Below are positions 1-6,743 of a stretch of 20,135 bases of DNA, one piece after another. Both the position numbers and the translations under genes were made by a program. The first letter of the stretch is position 1. Each line of letters starts with the position of its first letter. This DNA comes from Acidimicrobiales bacterium (GTDB lineage: Bacteria; Actinomycetota; Acidimicrobiia; Acidimicrobiales; SZUA-35): NCBI GenBank assembly GCA_024641625.1, contig JAHECQ010000017.1:1-20135 (forward strand). The letters run 5' to 3'. The notes under the pieces were generated by a model. It had not been told where the DNA came from. It made no database searches and saw nothing but the letters and a program-made list of their open reading frames with translations.

Positions 1-1038
1 GGCGCCGACTGGATCGTGAGCGGCGGTGGCAGTTCCGATGGCTACCGCGACCTCATCGATGCGCTTCGGGTGTCGAGCAACGTGGTCTACGCACAACTCA
101 TGGTCACGGTCGGTCCGGACTCCGTGGTCGATCTGGCCCACCGTCTCGGTGTATCGGCCGAGCTGCCGTCGGTGAACTCACTGGTGCTCGGATCGGGGGA
201 GGTGTCGGTGCTCGACATGGCAGCCGCGTACTCGACCATCGCCAACACCGGGGTTCGCTATCAGCCGGTGTTCGTCGAACGCGTCGAGGGTCCGAACGGC
301 ACCTGCTGGTATCCACATCGCGGTGTTTGCGCCATTGCCGGTCCCGGGCGGACCCCTGACGACTCTGCAGCCATAGCCCCCGCGGTGGCCCAGACGGTCA
401 CCTATGCACTCGAGCGAGTGATCCAATCGGGAACCGGTCGGGCCGCGCAGTTCGGCGGGGCAGCCGCCGGCAAGACCGGGACCACCCAGGACAATCGCGA
501 TGCCTGGTTCGTGGGATTCAGTTGCGAACTCACCTCGGCAGTGTGGATGGGCTACGCCGGCGCGCCCGGCGCGCCGGTGCGAACGATGGACAACTTCCGC
601 GGTATCGAGGTCCACGGCGGAGACTTCCCGGCAGAGATCTGGTCGTCGTTCATGGGCCGCGCGGCCGAGCTGGCTTCGGCCGCCGGGCGACCGCCATGCA
701 CCGAGCTCAACGGACACGACGTCGCCGGCGGCAAAGTACTCCACCCGGAGCTGTCGACCACCACGCTCCCCCCGTGCCTCGCTCCGTCGACCGACGACAC
801 GGTCGGGGCCGACGACGGCGCCGGCAACGACACCACCTCGACGACGGACCCCTGTAGCCCGGACTCCACGGTCGAGTCGACGACCACATCGTCACCCGAC
901 GGCACCACCACCTCGACGTCTGCTGCACCGACACCGCCCTCTCCGACCACCGAACCCGAGCCCATCACAACTTCCGAGACCGGTTCGACCACCACCGGTT
1001 CGACCACCACCACGACCGCGGGCGGAACCGGCCAGTGA
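1..1038 (+). CDS. Class A penicillin-binding protein (transpeptidase domain), 5' truncated by window
   Basis: The reading frame is open from the first base, so only the C-terminal 345 residues are present. This is the transpeptidase half of a bifunctional peptidoglycan synthase, which cross-links stem peptides outside the cytoplasmic membrane. Visible are the SxN motif (SSN in RVSSNVVYAQL, near the start) and the KTG motif (KTGTTQDNRDAWFVGF). The catalytic SxxK and the glycosyltransferase domain would lie upstream of the window. After about residue 245 the protein turns into a low-complexity tail rich in Thr, Ser, Pro and acidic residues, ending in TTTTTAGGTGQ, probably an extracellular extension. 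The tail contains a 15-base tandem duplication. No clear terminator follows; 174 bases separate it from the helicase gene. PonA/PBP1-type identity is likely, but the exact paralogue cannot be set from this part. Confidence 0.93.
   Translation, partial: GADWIVSGGGSSDGYRDLIDALRVSSNVVYAQLMVTVGPDSVVDLAHRLGVSAELPSVNSLVLGSGEVSVLDMAAAYSTIANTGVRYQPVFVERVEGPNGTCWYPHRGVCAIAGPGRTPDDSAAIAPAVAQTVTYALERVIQSGTGRAAQFGGAAAGKTGTTQDNRDAWFVGFSCELTSAVWMGYAGAPGAPVRTMDNFRGIEVHGGDFPAEIWSSFMGRAAELASAAGRPPCTELNGHDVAGGKVLHPELSTTTLPPCLAPSTDDTVGADDGAGNDTTSTTDPCSPDSTVESTTTSSPDGTTTSTSAAPTPPSPTTEPEPITTSETGSTTTGSTTTTTAGGTGQ
981..1010 (+). repeat. 15-bp tandem duplication in PBP tail
   Basis: CGGTTCGACCACCAC occurs twice in direct succession (981-995 and 996-1010). 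It encodes a doubled Gly-Ser-Thr-Thr-Thr unit in the Thr-rich tail of the penicillin-binding protein. Such tails can change length by slippage. Confidence 0.8.
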
Positions 1039-1077
1039 CGCCCGACACCCCGAGACTGCATGTCGTGGTCCAGGCGC

Positions 1078-1083
1078 TACGGT
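1078..1083 (+). promoter_or_regulatory. Possible -10 element (TACGGT) for DEAD-box helicase 1
   Basis: TACGGT fits the TANNNT -10 form. If transcription starts about seven bases later (near 1090), the helicase mRNA has a leader of about 120 bases. No good -35 is visible at the usual distance, so this is tentative. Confidence 0.35.
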
Positions 1084-1181
1084 GACGGAGTTCCGGTCGG
1101 GATTTCCGATCGGGTGGGTTCGCCGACTGGCGTCTTGGTCCTTTCTCACGGGCCACTGTCTCGTGAACCAAGCCCAGTAGC

Positions 1182-1200
1182 GCCGCGTCGCCGACGCGGC
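1182..1200 (+). promoter_or_regulatory. Hairpin abutting the Shine-Dalgarno of DEAD-box helicase 1
   Basis: GCCGCGTCG (1182-1190), one base, then CGACGCGGC (1192-1200) is a perfect 9-base inverted repeat; as RNA it would form an 8-bp stem with a GCC loop. It ends exactly where the Shine-Dalgarno AAGGAG (1201-1206) begins, six bases before the ATG at 1213. It could influence ribosome access, a plausible place for feedback by the helicase or for temperature response. The regulatory role is inference. Confidence 0.5.
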
Positions 1201-1212
1201 AAGGAGTAAGCA

Positions 1213-2628
1213 ATGTCCTCCCCCACCACGGATGCCTCCGCGGCACCCGTTCAAGTCACTTTTGCCGATCTCGGCGTGCCTGCGAGCATCACCGCCGCAC
1301 TCGCCCAGCGTGGCATCACCCATCCCTTCGAAATCCAATCGGCGACCATCGCCGACATCCTCGCCGGACACGACGTCTCCGGCCGTGCGCCGACCGGATC
1401 GGGCAAGACGCTTGCCTTCGGTATTCCGCTGGTAGCCACGGCGGCCCAGGGCCTTCCCTACCATCCCCGAGCTCTGGTGTTGGTGCCCACCCGGGAGCTC
1501 GCCGACCAGATCACCACCGAGCTCAAGACCTTCGCTGGCAACGTTCGGATTCACGCGGTCTACGGCGGCGTGGGCTACGGCGGCCAACGTGCTGCACTCA
1601 AGCGAGGCGTCGACATCCTCGTCGCCTGCCCTGGCCGACTCGAAGACCTGATCGAACAAGGCTCCATCCGCCTCAAGGACGTGGATCAGGTCGTGATCGA
1701 CGAAGCCGACCGGATGGCGGACATGGGATTCCTCCCCGCGGTGCGCCGAATCCTCGACATGACCTCCAACGATCGCAAGACGGTTCTCTTCTCGGCCACC
1801 CTCGATGGCGACGTTGCTCGCATCGTCAAGGAGTACCAGCACAATCCCATCCGCCACGAGGTCAAGGCGGTCGGCAACGATGCCTCGAAGGCCGAGCACG
1901 TGTTCTGGCTCACCGATCGCGATGACCGCGTCGAGGTGACCAGCCAGGTCATCGCCAACGCCTGGCCATCGATCGTCTTCTGCCGGACGCGCCACGGCGC
2001 TGACCGCTTGGCGCGCCAGCTCGAACAACGAGGCATCGTCGCAGCTCCGATTCACGGAGGCCGCAGTCAGAGCCAGCGAACCCGGGCGCTCGAGGACTTC
2101 ACCGGCAATCGTGTTCAGGCCCTGATCGCAACCGACGTCGCAGCGCGCGGCATCCATGTCGATGGCGTCAGCTCGGTCATTCACTTCGATCCCCCGGAGG
2201 ATCACAAGGCATACATCCATCGTTCGGGTCGTACGGCACGCGCCGGAGAAACCGGCCTCGTGGTCTCCCTGCTGCTGCACGACCAGGTGAAGGCGGCCAA
2301 GCAGATGCAGAAGCAGCTCAAACTCGACGAGACGCCGGTGAGGATCAACCCGAGCAGCCTTCCGGGAATCGTCTCCACCATGGGTCTGGAGCCGGCAGCC
2401 CCCTTCGTTCCCGCCCCGGCGGCTCGAAGCGGATCCGGACGCAGTGGTCCAGGACGACCCGGGCGCTCTGGGCATGCAGGTCCGGGACGCAGCGGCCCAG
2501 GACGCGGCGGTACCGGACGCGGAGGTGCCGGACGGCCCGGGCGGCCCGGTCACGATGGGTCGGGCCGCCCGGTGGCCTCTTCGGGACGAAGCGGGAAACC
2601 TCGCCCCAAGTCATCGCCCACGCGCTGA
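1213..2628 (+). CDS. DEAD-box ATP-dependent RNA helicase with Gly/Arg-rich tail
   Basis: A 471-residue DEAD-box helicase that unwinds RNA duplexes, as in ribosome assembly, mRNA turnover or cold adaptation. Motifs in order: Q motif (GITHPFEIQ, 34-42), Walker A APTGSGKT (59-66), PTRELADQ (92-99), DEAD (163-166), SAT (194-196), IATDVAARGIHVDGV (305-319) and HRSGRTARAG (336-345). From about residue 405 to 460 comes a low-complexity tail built on SGPGR, GRGG and GRPG units, like the RGG-type RNA-binding tails of other DEAD proteins. The start is ATG 1213 with AAGGAG at 1201-1206. A structured leader precedes it. The neighbouring rpsF operon supports a ribosome-related job, though this is only context. 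A second DEAD-box gene lies at 8213-9475 with a different tail. Paralogue names such as csdA or rhlE cannot be assigned safely. Confidence 0.96.
   Translation: MSSPTTDASAAPVQVTFADLGVPASITAALAQRGITHPFEIQSATIADILAGHDVSGRAPTGSGKTLAFGIPLVATAAQGLPYHPRALVLVPTRELADQITTELKTFAGNVRIHAVYGGVGYGGQRAALKRGVDILVACPGRLEDLIEQGSIRLKDVDQVVIDEADRMADMGFLPAVRRILDMTSNDRKTVLFSATLDGDVARIVKEYQHNPIRHEVKAVGNDASKAEHVFWLTDRDDRVEVTSQVIANAWPSIVFCRTRHGADRLARQLEQRGIVAAPIHGGRSQSQRTRALEDFTGNRVQALIATDVAARGIHVDGVSSVIHFDPPEDHKAYIHRSGRTARAGETGLVVSLLLHDQVKAAKQMQKQLKLDETPVRINPSSLPGIVSTMGLEPAAPFVPAPAARSGSGRSGPGRPGRSGHAGPGRSGPGRGGTGRGGAGRPGRPGHDGSGRPVASSGRSGKPRPKSSPTR
2431..2575 (+). repeat. Low-complexity Gly/Arg/Pro codon repeats in helicase tail
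   Basis: Degenerate repeats of GGA-CGC/CGA, GGT-CC and AGC/GGC triplets encode the SGPGR/GRGG tail. The DNA is very GC-rich and locally repetitive, so it is a likely site of length variation between strains. Confidence 0.7.
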
Positions 2629-2688
2629 TCCACCTGCCCACGGACAGCCAGTCGAACCGGACCGGGTGGCGACCCCGGCATCGACCGC

Positions 2689-2694
2689 TAGCCT
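2689..2694 (+). promoter_or_regulatory. Possible -10 element (TAGCCT) of the rpsF operon
   Basis: TAGCCT matches TANNNT. Transcription from about 2701 would give a leader of about 70 bases containing the two hairpins described at 2712-2759. There is no convincing -35. Confidence 0.4.
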
Positions 2695-2711
2695 GCCTTT
2701 GTCAAACTCGA

Positions 2712-2763
2712 CCCTGCCCCGAAGTCCGGGGCCCCGATCACTGGATCGGGTCCACAGGGAGGT
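2712..2763 (+). promoter_or_regulatory. Structured rpsF leader with two stacked hairpins and a partly paired Shine-Dalgarno
   Basis: Two perfect hairpins sit back to back: GCCCCG-AAGTC-CGGGGC (2716-2732) and CCCGATC-ACTG-GATCGGG (2733-2750). In addition CCCTG (2712-2716) can pair with CAGGG (2755-2759), closing around both hairpins (sharing only base 2716) and covering part of the Shine-Dalgarno AGGGAGGT (2756-2763). S6:S18-binding leader RNAs upstream of rpsF are known in several bacterial groups; this may be an analogue. The structure is seen; S6:S18 control is inference. Confidence 0.5.
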
Positions 2764-2771
2764 ATTCGCCC

Positions 2772-3095
2772 GTGCGGGCTTACGAACTCATGATCATCTT
2801 CAAGGCCGAGACCGAAGAGTCCGCCGTGCAGACGACGATCAACCGCCTTGCCGAAATCGCCCAGGCCGACGGCGGCAGCCTCGAGAAGACCGACAAGTGG
2901 GGCGTCCGCCGTTTCGCCTACGAAATCAAGCACCAGACCGAAGGCTTCTACGTGGTGCTCGAATTCCTGGCTCCCAATGCGCTCAGCGAGATCGATCGCA
3001 CATTGCGCCTCGCGGATGGTGTCATCCGCCACAAGTTCATGCGGCTGCCCCTCGGGGAGGCCCACAAGCGTGGGCTCGCCGCTGCAACGGCCTAG
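2772..3095 (+). CDS. rpsF: 30S ribosomal protein S6
   Basis: The 107-residue product begins MRAYELMIIFKAETEE, the characteristic S6 N-terminus, and continues through the conserved DKWGVRRFAYEIKHQTEGFYVVLEF segment (split here only by my reading, not by any gap). S6 pairs with S18 in the platform of the small ribosomal subunit. The start is GTG 2772, nine bases after the Shine-Dalgarno GGAGGT. It is the first gene of rpsF-ssb-rpsR-rplI, with 12 bases to ssb. Regulation probably acts through the structured leader. The C-terminus is slightly longer than the common length of about 95 residues, with a short Ala-rich end (GLAAATA). Confidence 0.97.
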   Translation: MRAYELMIIFKAETEESAVQTTINRLAEIAQADGGSLEKTDKWGVRRFAYEIKHQTEGFYVVLEFLAPNALSEIDRTLRLADGVIRHKFMRLPLGEAHKRGLAAATA

Positions 3096-3107
3096 GAGGC
3101 CAGTGCC

Positions 3108-3566
3108 ATGGCAATGGACAACACCGTAACCATCACGGGTAACGCCACCCGTGAACCCGAACTCCGCTTCACCCCCGGGGGCCAGCCCGTCGCCAGCTTC
3201 GGCGTGGCGGTAAACCGTCGCTGGCAGAACCGCCAGACCCAGGAATGGGAAGAAGCCACCTCGTTCATCGACGTGACCTGTTGGGCCCAGCTGGCTGAGA
3301 ACGCCGCTGAGTCCGTTGCCCGAGGTACTCGGGTCACGGTCACCGGCCGGCTCGATCAGCGCAGCTGGGAAACCGACAACGGTGAACGACGCTCGAAGAT
3401 CGAGGTCGTCGCCGACGACGTGGCCATCAGCCTTCGCTGGGCCACCGCAACCGTGCATCGCAACGCCCCACGAGACAGTGGTGCCGGCGACGGACGTTCA
3501 TTTGGTGGACCTGCCAAGCAGCAATCCGCTCCCCCCGCATACCAACCTGATGAGGAACCGTTCTAA
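3108..3566 (+). CDS. ssb: Single-stranded DNA-binding protein
   Basis: The 152-residue protein has an N-terminal OB-fold (NTVTITGNATREPELRF to about residue 110, including FIDVTCWAQLAENA) and a short flexible linker with Gly, Ser and Gln. It ends in the acidic tip DEEPF, which corresponds to the DDIPF tail that recruits partner proteins at replication forks. It coats single-stranded DNA during replication and repair. The Shine-Dalgarno AGGAGG (3094-3099) lies eight bases before ATG 3108; a second in-frame ATG at 3114 is possible but less well placed. Its TAA overlaps the ATG of rpsR by one base. Placement between rpsF and rpsR is the classic bacterial arrangement. Confidence 0.97.
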   Translation: MAMDNTVTITGNATREPELRFTPGGQPVASFGVAVNRRWQNRQTQEWEEATSFIDVTCWAQLAENAAESVARGTRVTVTGRLDQRSWETDNGERRSKIEVVADDVAISLRWATATVHRNAPRDSGAGDGRSFGGPAKQQSAPPAYQPDEEPF

Positions 3567-3961
3567 TGGCCGGACCGAAATCCCCCCGTACGGGCGGCAA
3601 GTCCAAGGATTCAGCCCGTCGAGGCAAGAAGAAGATCAGCCCGATCTCCACCGAGAAGCTGGCCTACGTCGATTACAAGGACGTCGATCTGCTGCGTCGT
3701 TTCGTGTCCGACCGCGCCAAGATCCGTGGTCGTTACGCCACCGGCAACGACTCCCAGCAGCAGAAGGTCGTCAGCACAGCGATCAAGAATGCTCGTGAGA
3801 TGGGCCTGCTCCCCTATGCCAGTCGGGTCACGACCATGCGTCGAGGACGCGGCGGTCGCCGCGACGACGAACGAGGCGAGCGTCCCGAGCGCGACGAAAG
3901 CCCAGAGATCGAGACGAACGATGTCACCGTCGAGGGCACCGAGAACGAAGGGGACGAGTAG
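3566..3961 (+). CDS. rpsR: 30S ribosomal protein S18, zinc-free type with acidic C-terminal tail
   Basis: The S18 core is clear: DYKDVDLLRRFVSDRAKIRGRYATGNDSQQQ... then AIKNAREMGLLPY. S18 binds 16S rRNA and S6 in the 30S platform. The protein is 131 residues, well above the usual 75-90. Two things stand out. The Cys residues that bind zinc in some actinobacterial S18 copies are all absent; the protein contains no Cys, so it is of the zinc-independent kind. And after the core there is a tail of about 35 residues, first basic (RRGRGGRRDDERGERPERDE) and then acidic (ending ENEGDE). The ATG overlaps the ssb stop codon by one base (TAATG), and rplI starts directly after the stop, so expression is tightly coupled. 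Confidence 0.95.
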   Translation: MAGPKSPRTGGKSKDSARRGKKKISPISTEKLAYVDYKDVDLLRRFVSDRAKIRGRYATGNDSQQQKVVSTAIKNAREMGLLPYASRVTTMRRGRGGRRDDERGERPERDESPEIETNDVTVEGTENEGDE

Positions 3962-4408
3962 ATGCGAATCGTTCTGCATCAAGGCATCAAGGGCCTCGGC
4001 AATCGCGGCGACGTCCTCGAGGTGGCCGACGGCTACGCCCGCAACTACCTGATTCCCCAGGGCCTGGCCCAACGGGCCAACGCCGGAGTCGAAGCGCAGG
4101 CCGAAGCAATGCGCAAAGCCTGGAACCAGAAGAACACCCAGCAACGTGAGGCAGCCGAAGAAGTGGCCAAGACGTTGGTGGCCAAGACCATCAGCGTCAC
4201 CGCCCGCGCCAGCGGTGAGGGAAAGCTCTTCGGTTCGGTGAACCCGGCCGACATCGCCGAAGCCATCGAGGCCCAAACCGGCGTCGTACTCGACCGCAAG
4301 GTGATCCACGTCGACGAGGGTATTCGCACCGTCGGAACCCATTCGGTGAAGGTGCAACCTCACGCCGATGTCGAGTTCCCCGTGACGATCGAAGTCGCTG
4401 CGCTCTGA
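3962..4408 (+). CDS. rplI: 50S ribosomal protein L9
   Basis: The 148-residue protein has the full L9 length. It begins MRIVLHQGIKGLGNRGDVLEV and continues VADGYARNYLIPQGLAQ, the conserved rRNA-binding N-domain. A long charged helix (about 50-80) then leads into the C-terminal domain (VTARASGEGKLFGSVNPADIAEAI). L9 sits at the base of the L1 stalk and affects translational fidelity. The ATG follows the rpsR stop with no gap; AAGGGG inside the end of rpsR can serve as ribosome binding site. It is the last gene of the ribosomal operon, followed by the hairpin at 4432-4456. Confidence 0.97.
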   Translation: MRIVLHQGIKGLGNRGDVLEVADGYARNYLIPQGLAQRANAGVEAQAEAMRKAWNQKNTQQREAAEEVAKTLVAKTISVTARASGEGKLFGSVNPADIAEAIEAQTGVVLDRKVIHVDEGIRTVGTHSVKVQPHADVEFPVTIEVAAL

Positions 4409-4431
4409 GACCGACCATTACCGGATAGGCG

Positions 4432-4456
4432 GGGGTCCTGCAACGTGCAGGACCCC
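4432..4456 (+). terminator. Hairpin terminator after rplI
   Basis: GGGGTCCTGCA (4432-4442), loop ACG, then TGCAGGACCCC (4446-4456) is a perfect 11-bp stem 23 bases after the rplI stop. Only a short ACTTT follows rather than a long T tract, as is common in GC-rich actinobacteria. It probably ends or attenuates the rpsF operon before dnaB. Confidence 0.7.
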
Positions 4457-4458
4457 AC

Positions 4459-4550
4459 TTTCCACAATCTTCACAGCCTTGTCCACAGTCGACAGGGTTG
4501 ACCACAGGTTGTCCACAGAAATCGGCCGGTTGGACCACTAGAGATCCACA
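4459..4550 (+). promoter_or_regulatory. Cluster of DnaA boxes upstream of dnaB
   Basis: Two exact TTGTCCACA boxes (4479-4487 and 4509-4517) flank TTGACCACA (4498-4506, one mismatch). Weaker copies are CTTTCCACA (4458-4466) and AGATCCACA (4542-4550). All are in the same orientation. TTGTCCACA is a favoured DnaA box in high-GC actinobacteria. The cluster sits between the rplI terminator and dnaB, so DnaA control of dnaB or DnaA titration is plausible. There is no AT-rich unwinding stretch beside it. Confidence 0.7.
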
Positions 4551-4574
4551 GCGAGCGTGGGGCAGGATCAAGCC

Positions 4575-5975
4575 ATGCAGGAATCGACGGGCGACCGTGG
4601 CAGATCGGGATCCGAACCAGCCAGATCGGCCTCACAGCGCCTGCCGCCCCGGAACCTCCAGGCCGAGGAGTCGGTCCTCGGAGCCATGCTGCTCAGCCGC
4701 GAGGCCATCGCCGATGTCGTCGAGCTCCTCGAGCCGGAGCACTTCTACAAGCCGGCTCACGGACACATCTACGAAGCCATTCTCAGCCTCTACGGCGCCG
4801 GAGAGCCCGTTGATGCCGTCAGCGTCGGCGAGGAGCTACGCCGCGCCGGGCTGCTCGACTCAGTGGGCGGGCCCAGTGTCTTCATCGATCTGCAAGCAGT
4901 CACCCCAGCTGTCGGCAGCGCTGGGCACTACGCCAAGATCGTCGAGGAGCATGCACTGCTGCGGCGACTGATCTCGGTCAGCAACGAGATCGCAGAGATG
5001 GCCTACGGCGTTCCCGACGATGTGGTCAAGGCGGTCGATGACGCAGAAGCTCGCATGTTCGATGTGGCCCAGCGGCGCGTGGCCAACACGACGGCCCCCA
5101 TCAAGGATCTTCTCTCTGCCAACCTCGATCGGCTCGAACTGCTCTACGAAAGGGGCGAGTCGATCACCGGCGTACCGACCGGCTATACCGACCTCGACAA
5201 CCTGCTCTCGGGGCTCCAACCCAACGCATTCTACGTGGTGGGCGCCCGTCCGGCCATGGGAAAGACCGCGTTCGCTCTCGGGATGGCCACCAATGCAGCC
5301 ATGAAGAGCGGCAAGCCCGTGCTGGTCTTCTCGCTGGAAATGAGCCAGCTCGAGTTGTCGCAACGCATCCTGTGTTCGGACGCCAAAGTCGACGCCACTC
5401 GGGTGAAGACCGGCAAGCTCGACGAGGGTGACTGGAGTCGGATCAGCCATTCGGTCGGTCGGCTGGCCGAAGCGCCCATCTTCATTGACGACAATCCTCA
5501 CACCTCGGTCATGGAGATCAGGGCCAAGGCGCGAAGGCTGCAGAGCAGGGTCGGTGAACTGGGCATGGTGGTGGTCGACTACATCCAGCTCATGTCGGGT
5601 CGCTCCAACGCCGAGAGTCGCCAAGTCGAAGTGTCCGAGATCAGTCGAAATCTCAAGATCCTCGCCCGTGAGCTCCAAGCACCGGTCATCGCACTCGCCC
5701 AGCTCAATCGCGGCCTGGAACAGCGCCAGGACAAGCGGCCCATGTTGTCGGACCTGCGCGAGTCGGGCGCCCTCGAGCAAGACGCCGACGTGGTGATGTT
5801 CTTGTACCGCGACGAGATCTACAACGCTGAGAGCGACCAACAAGGCATCGCCGAGGTCATCATCGCCAAACACCGAAACGGCCCGACCAGCACAGTGAAA
5901 CTGGCCTTCCTCGGCAAGTACACGCGTTTCGAGAACATGGCCCGGCACCAGGGCGCGACCGTGAGCGAGTTCTGA
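4575..5975 (+). CDS. dnaB: Replicative DNA helicase DnaB
   Basis: The 466-residue protein is a full-length DnaB, the hexameric helicase that unwinds DNA ahead of the replisome. The N-terminal domain (PPRNLQAEESVLGAMLLS, then FYKPAHGHIYEAI) is followed by a linker and a RecA-like C-terminal domain with Walker A GARPAMGKT (223-231), SLEMS, Walker B MVVVDYIQLM (331-340) and the conserved LRESGALEQDADVVMFLYRDE. There is no intein, although DnaB inteins occur in other actinobacteria. I prefer ATG 4575, with AGGA at 4564-4567, over the in-frame GTG at 4557, which has no ribosome binding site and lies almost in the DnaA-box cluster. It is separated from rplI by a terminator and may be controlled by DnaA. 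Confidence 0.96.
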   Translation: MQESTGDRGRSGSEPARSASQRLPPRNLQAEESVLGAMLLSREAIADVVELLEPEHFYKPAHGHIYEAILSLYGAGEPVDAVSVGEELRRAGLLDSVGGPSVFIDLQAVTPAVGSAGHYAKIVEEHALLRRLISVSNEIAEMAYGVPDDVVKAVDDAEARMFDVAQRRVANTTAPIKDLLSANLDRLELLYERGESITGVPTGYTDLDNLLSGLQPNAFYVVGARPAMGKTAFALGMATNAAMKSGKPVLVFSLEMSQLELSQRILCSDAKVDATRVKTGKLDEGDWSRISHSVGRLAEAPIFIDDNPHTSVMEIRAKARRLQSRVGELGMVVVDYIQLMSGRSNAESRQVEVSEISRNLKILARELQAPVIALAQLNRGLEQRQDKRPMLSDLRESGALEQDADVVMFLYRDEIYNAESDQQGIAEVIIAKHRNGPTSTVKLAFLGKYTRFENMARHQGATVSEF

Positions 5976-5991
5976 TCGCTCGATCCACGCG

Positions 5992-6267
5992 TCAGTCGAC
6001 CTGCACGAACACCGCTGGAGGTGGCGCGTCCGTCGACTGAATCGGCTGCTCCACAGAGGCGCGATGCACCACGGCAACAAGGCAAAGGCACGCAGCCGCC
6101 CCCAGCAGCGCCTCGAAGATGAGATCACTTCGGTGCCGAGCGCGGCGTATCGACAGCACATGATCCGGAACCGACGCGCGAACGCCAACCGATCGACGAG
6201 CCGCGCTTGGGCCAAAGGCCGGCCTTGTGTGCGTAGGGTGAACCGTGTTCTTGGCTGCGACCGGCAT
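5992..6267 (-). CDS. Small single-pass membrane protein, unknown function
   Basis: I do not recognise this protein. From ATG 6267 it is 91 residues: a basic N-terminal half (many Arg, e.g. SAARRSVGVRASV, then RRARHRSD), one hydrophobic segment (FEALLGAAACLCLVAVV, about 52-68), and a short polar C-terminus rich in Pro. Topology is likely cytoplasmic N-terminus by the positive-inside rule. The start is chosen because AGGAGAGG lies eight bases upstream; longer in-frame starts (for example ATG 6345) lack such a site. It ends 16 bases from the end of dnaB, in convergent orientation. No TANNNT promoter is visible between it and the upstream small gene at 6413-6625, so the two may share a transcript. 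It could be spurious, but the start site and hydrophobic segment favour a real gene. Confidence 0.5.
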   Translation of the reverse strand: MPVAAKNTVHPTHTRPAFGPSAARRSVGVRASVPDHVLSIRRARHRSDLIFEALLGAAACLCLVAVVHRASVEQPIQSTDAPPPAVFVQVD

Positions 6268-6412
6268 TGCTGGGCCTCTCCTGTCCGCGACAACTTCCAG
6301 GACCCTTCTTGCATCGGCCGGAACCTCGCTGTTCTTGAGACCCATGGGCCAGATGACCCTCACCAATCGCTCACGGCCGACAGACGAGCGAGCTGATCGG
6401 GACGACCGCTGA

Positions 6413-6625
6413 TCAGGACAACAACGTCGCCAGGGCCCAAACCGTGGCCAACACGCCAATCACGATCTGGCTGATGCTGCGCGGCAGCGGCGCACGTTCG
6501 AGTGCACCTTCCTGCGTCTTCGCCGGGGGTCGAAGTAGGGCGAGGCCATTCCCCACCACCAGCGCGGCACCAAGCGCGAGGACCAACCAAGCCAGAAGAT
6601 CATCTCCGAGAAATGTCTGCGCCAA
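6413..6625 (-). CDS. Small two-pass membrane protein, unknown function
   Basis: I do not recognise this 70-residue protein. It has two hydrophobic segments, DLLAWLVLALGAALVVGNGLALL (about 9-31) and ISQIVIGVLATVWALATLL (about 51-69), joined by a charged loop (RPPAKTQEGALERAPLPRS). It is probably an inner-membrane hairpin with both ends on the same side. The start is TTG 6625, preceded by GAGGA four bases upstream, and a good -10 (TATGAT) lies at 6657-6662. It precedes the other small membrane gene (5992-6267) on the same strand, so the two may work together. Amino acid composition and strong start signals argue that it is real. Confidence 0.62.
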   Translation of the reverse strand: MAQTFLGDDLLAWLVLALGAALVVGNGLALLRPPAKTQEGALERAPLPRSISQIVIGVLATVWALATLLS

Positions 6626-6656
6626 AAGTTCCTCAAGTCATTCGACAACCCCGCCG

Positions 6657-6662
6657 ATCATA
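6657..6662 (-). promoter_or_regulatory. -10 element TATGAT for small membrane protein genes
   Basis: On the minus strand the sequence reads TATGAT, one base from the TATAAT consensus. Transcription from about 6650 would leave a 25-base leader carrying GAGGA before the TTG start at 6625. No clear -35 is seen. Confidence 0.5.
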
Positions 6663-6743
6663 CAAACACGCCGGTGGTCATCGCCCACACCGGTCATCCG
6701 GGGTAACGAGCGGGGGTTGCCAATCCCTCCACACGCATCGCCA

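Noticed and set aside
892..2553. 553-codon open frame on the minus strand opposite helicase 1
   Set aside because: It is a shadow of the high-GC coding strand. The plus strand carries every DEAD-box motif in order, while the antisense protein has no recognisable domain.
4458..4550. DnaA-box cluster as the chromosome's main oriC
   Set aside because: There is no AT-rich unwinding region and no dnaA or dnaN beside it. In actinobacteria oriC usually lies between dnaA and dnaN, which would be expected beyond the parA end of this window.
4557..4574. GTG 4557 as the dnaB start
   Set aside because: It has no ribosome binding site and no TANNNT at the leaderless distance, while ATG 4575 has AGGA seven bases upstream and gives the usual N-terminus.
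4860..6314. 484-codon open frame on the minus strand opposite dnaB
   Set aside because: Shadow of dnaB, whose motifs are complete on the plus strand. The translated antisense sequence is typical of third-position GC bias.
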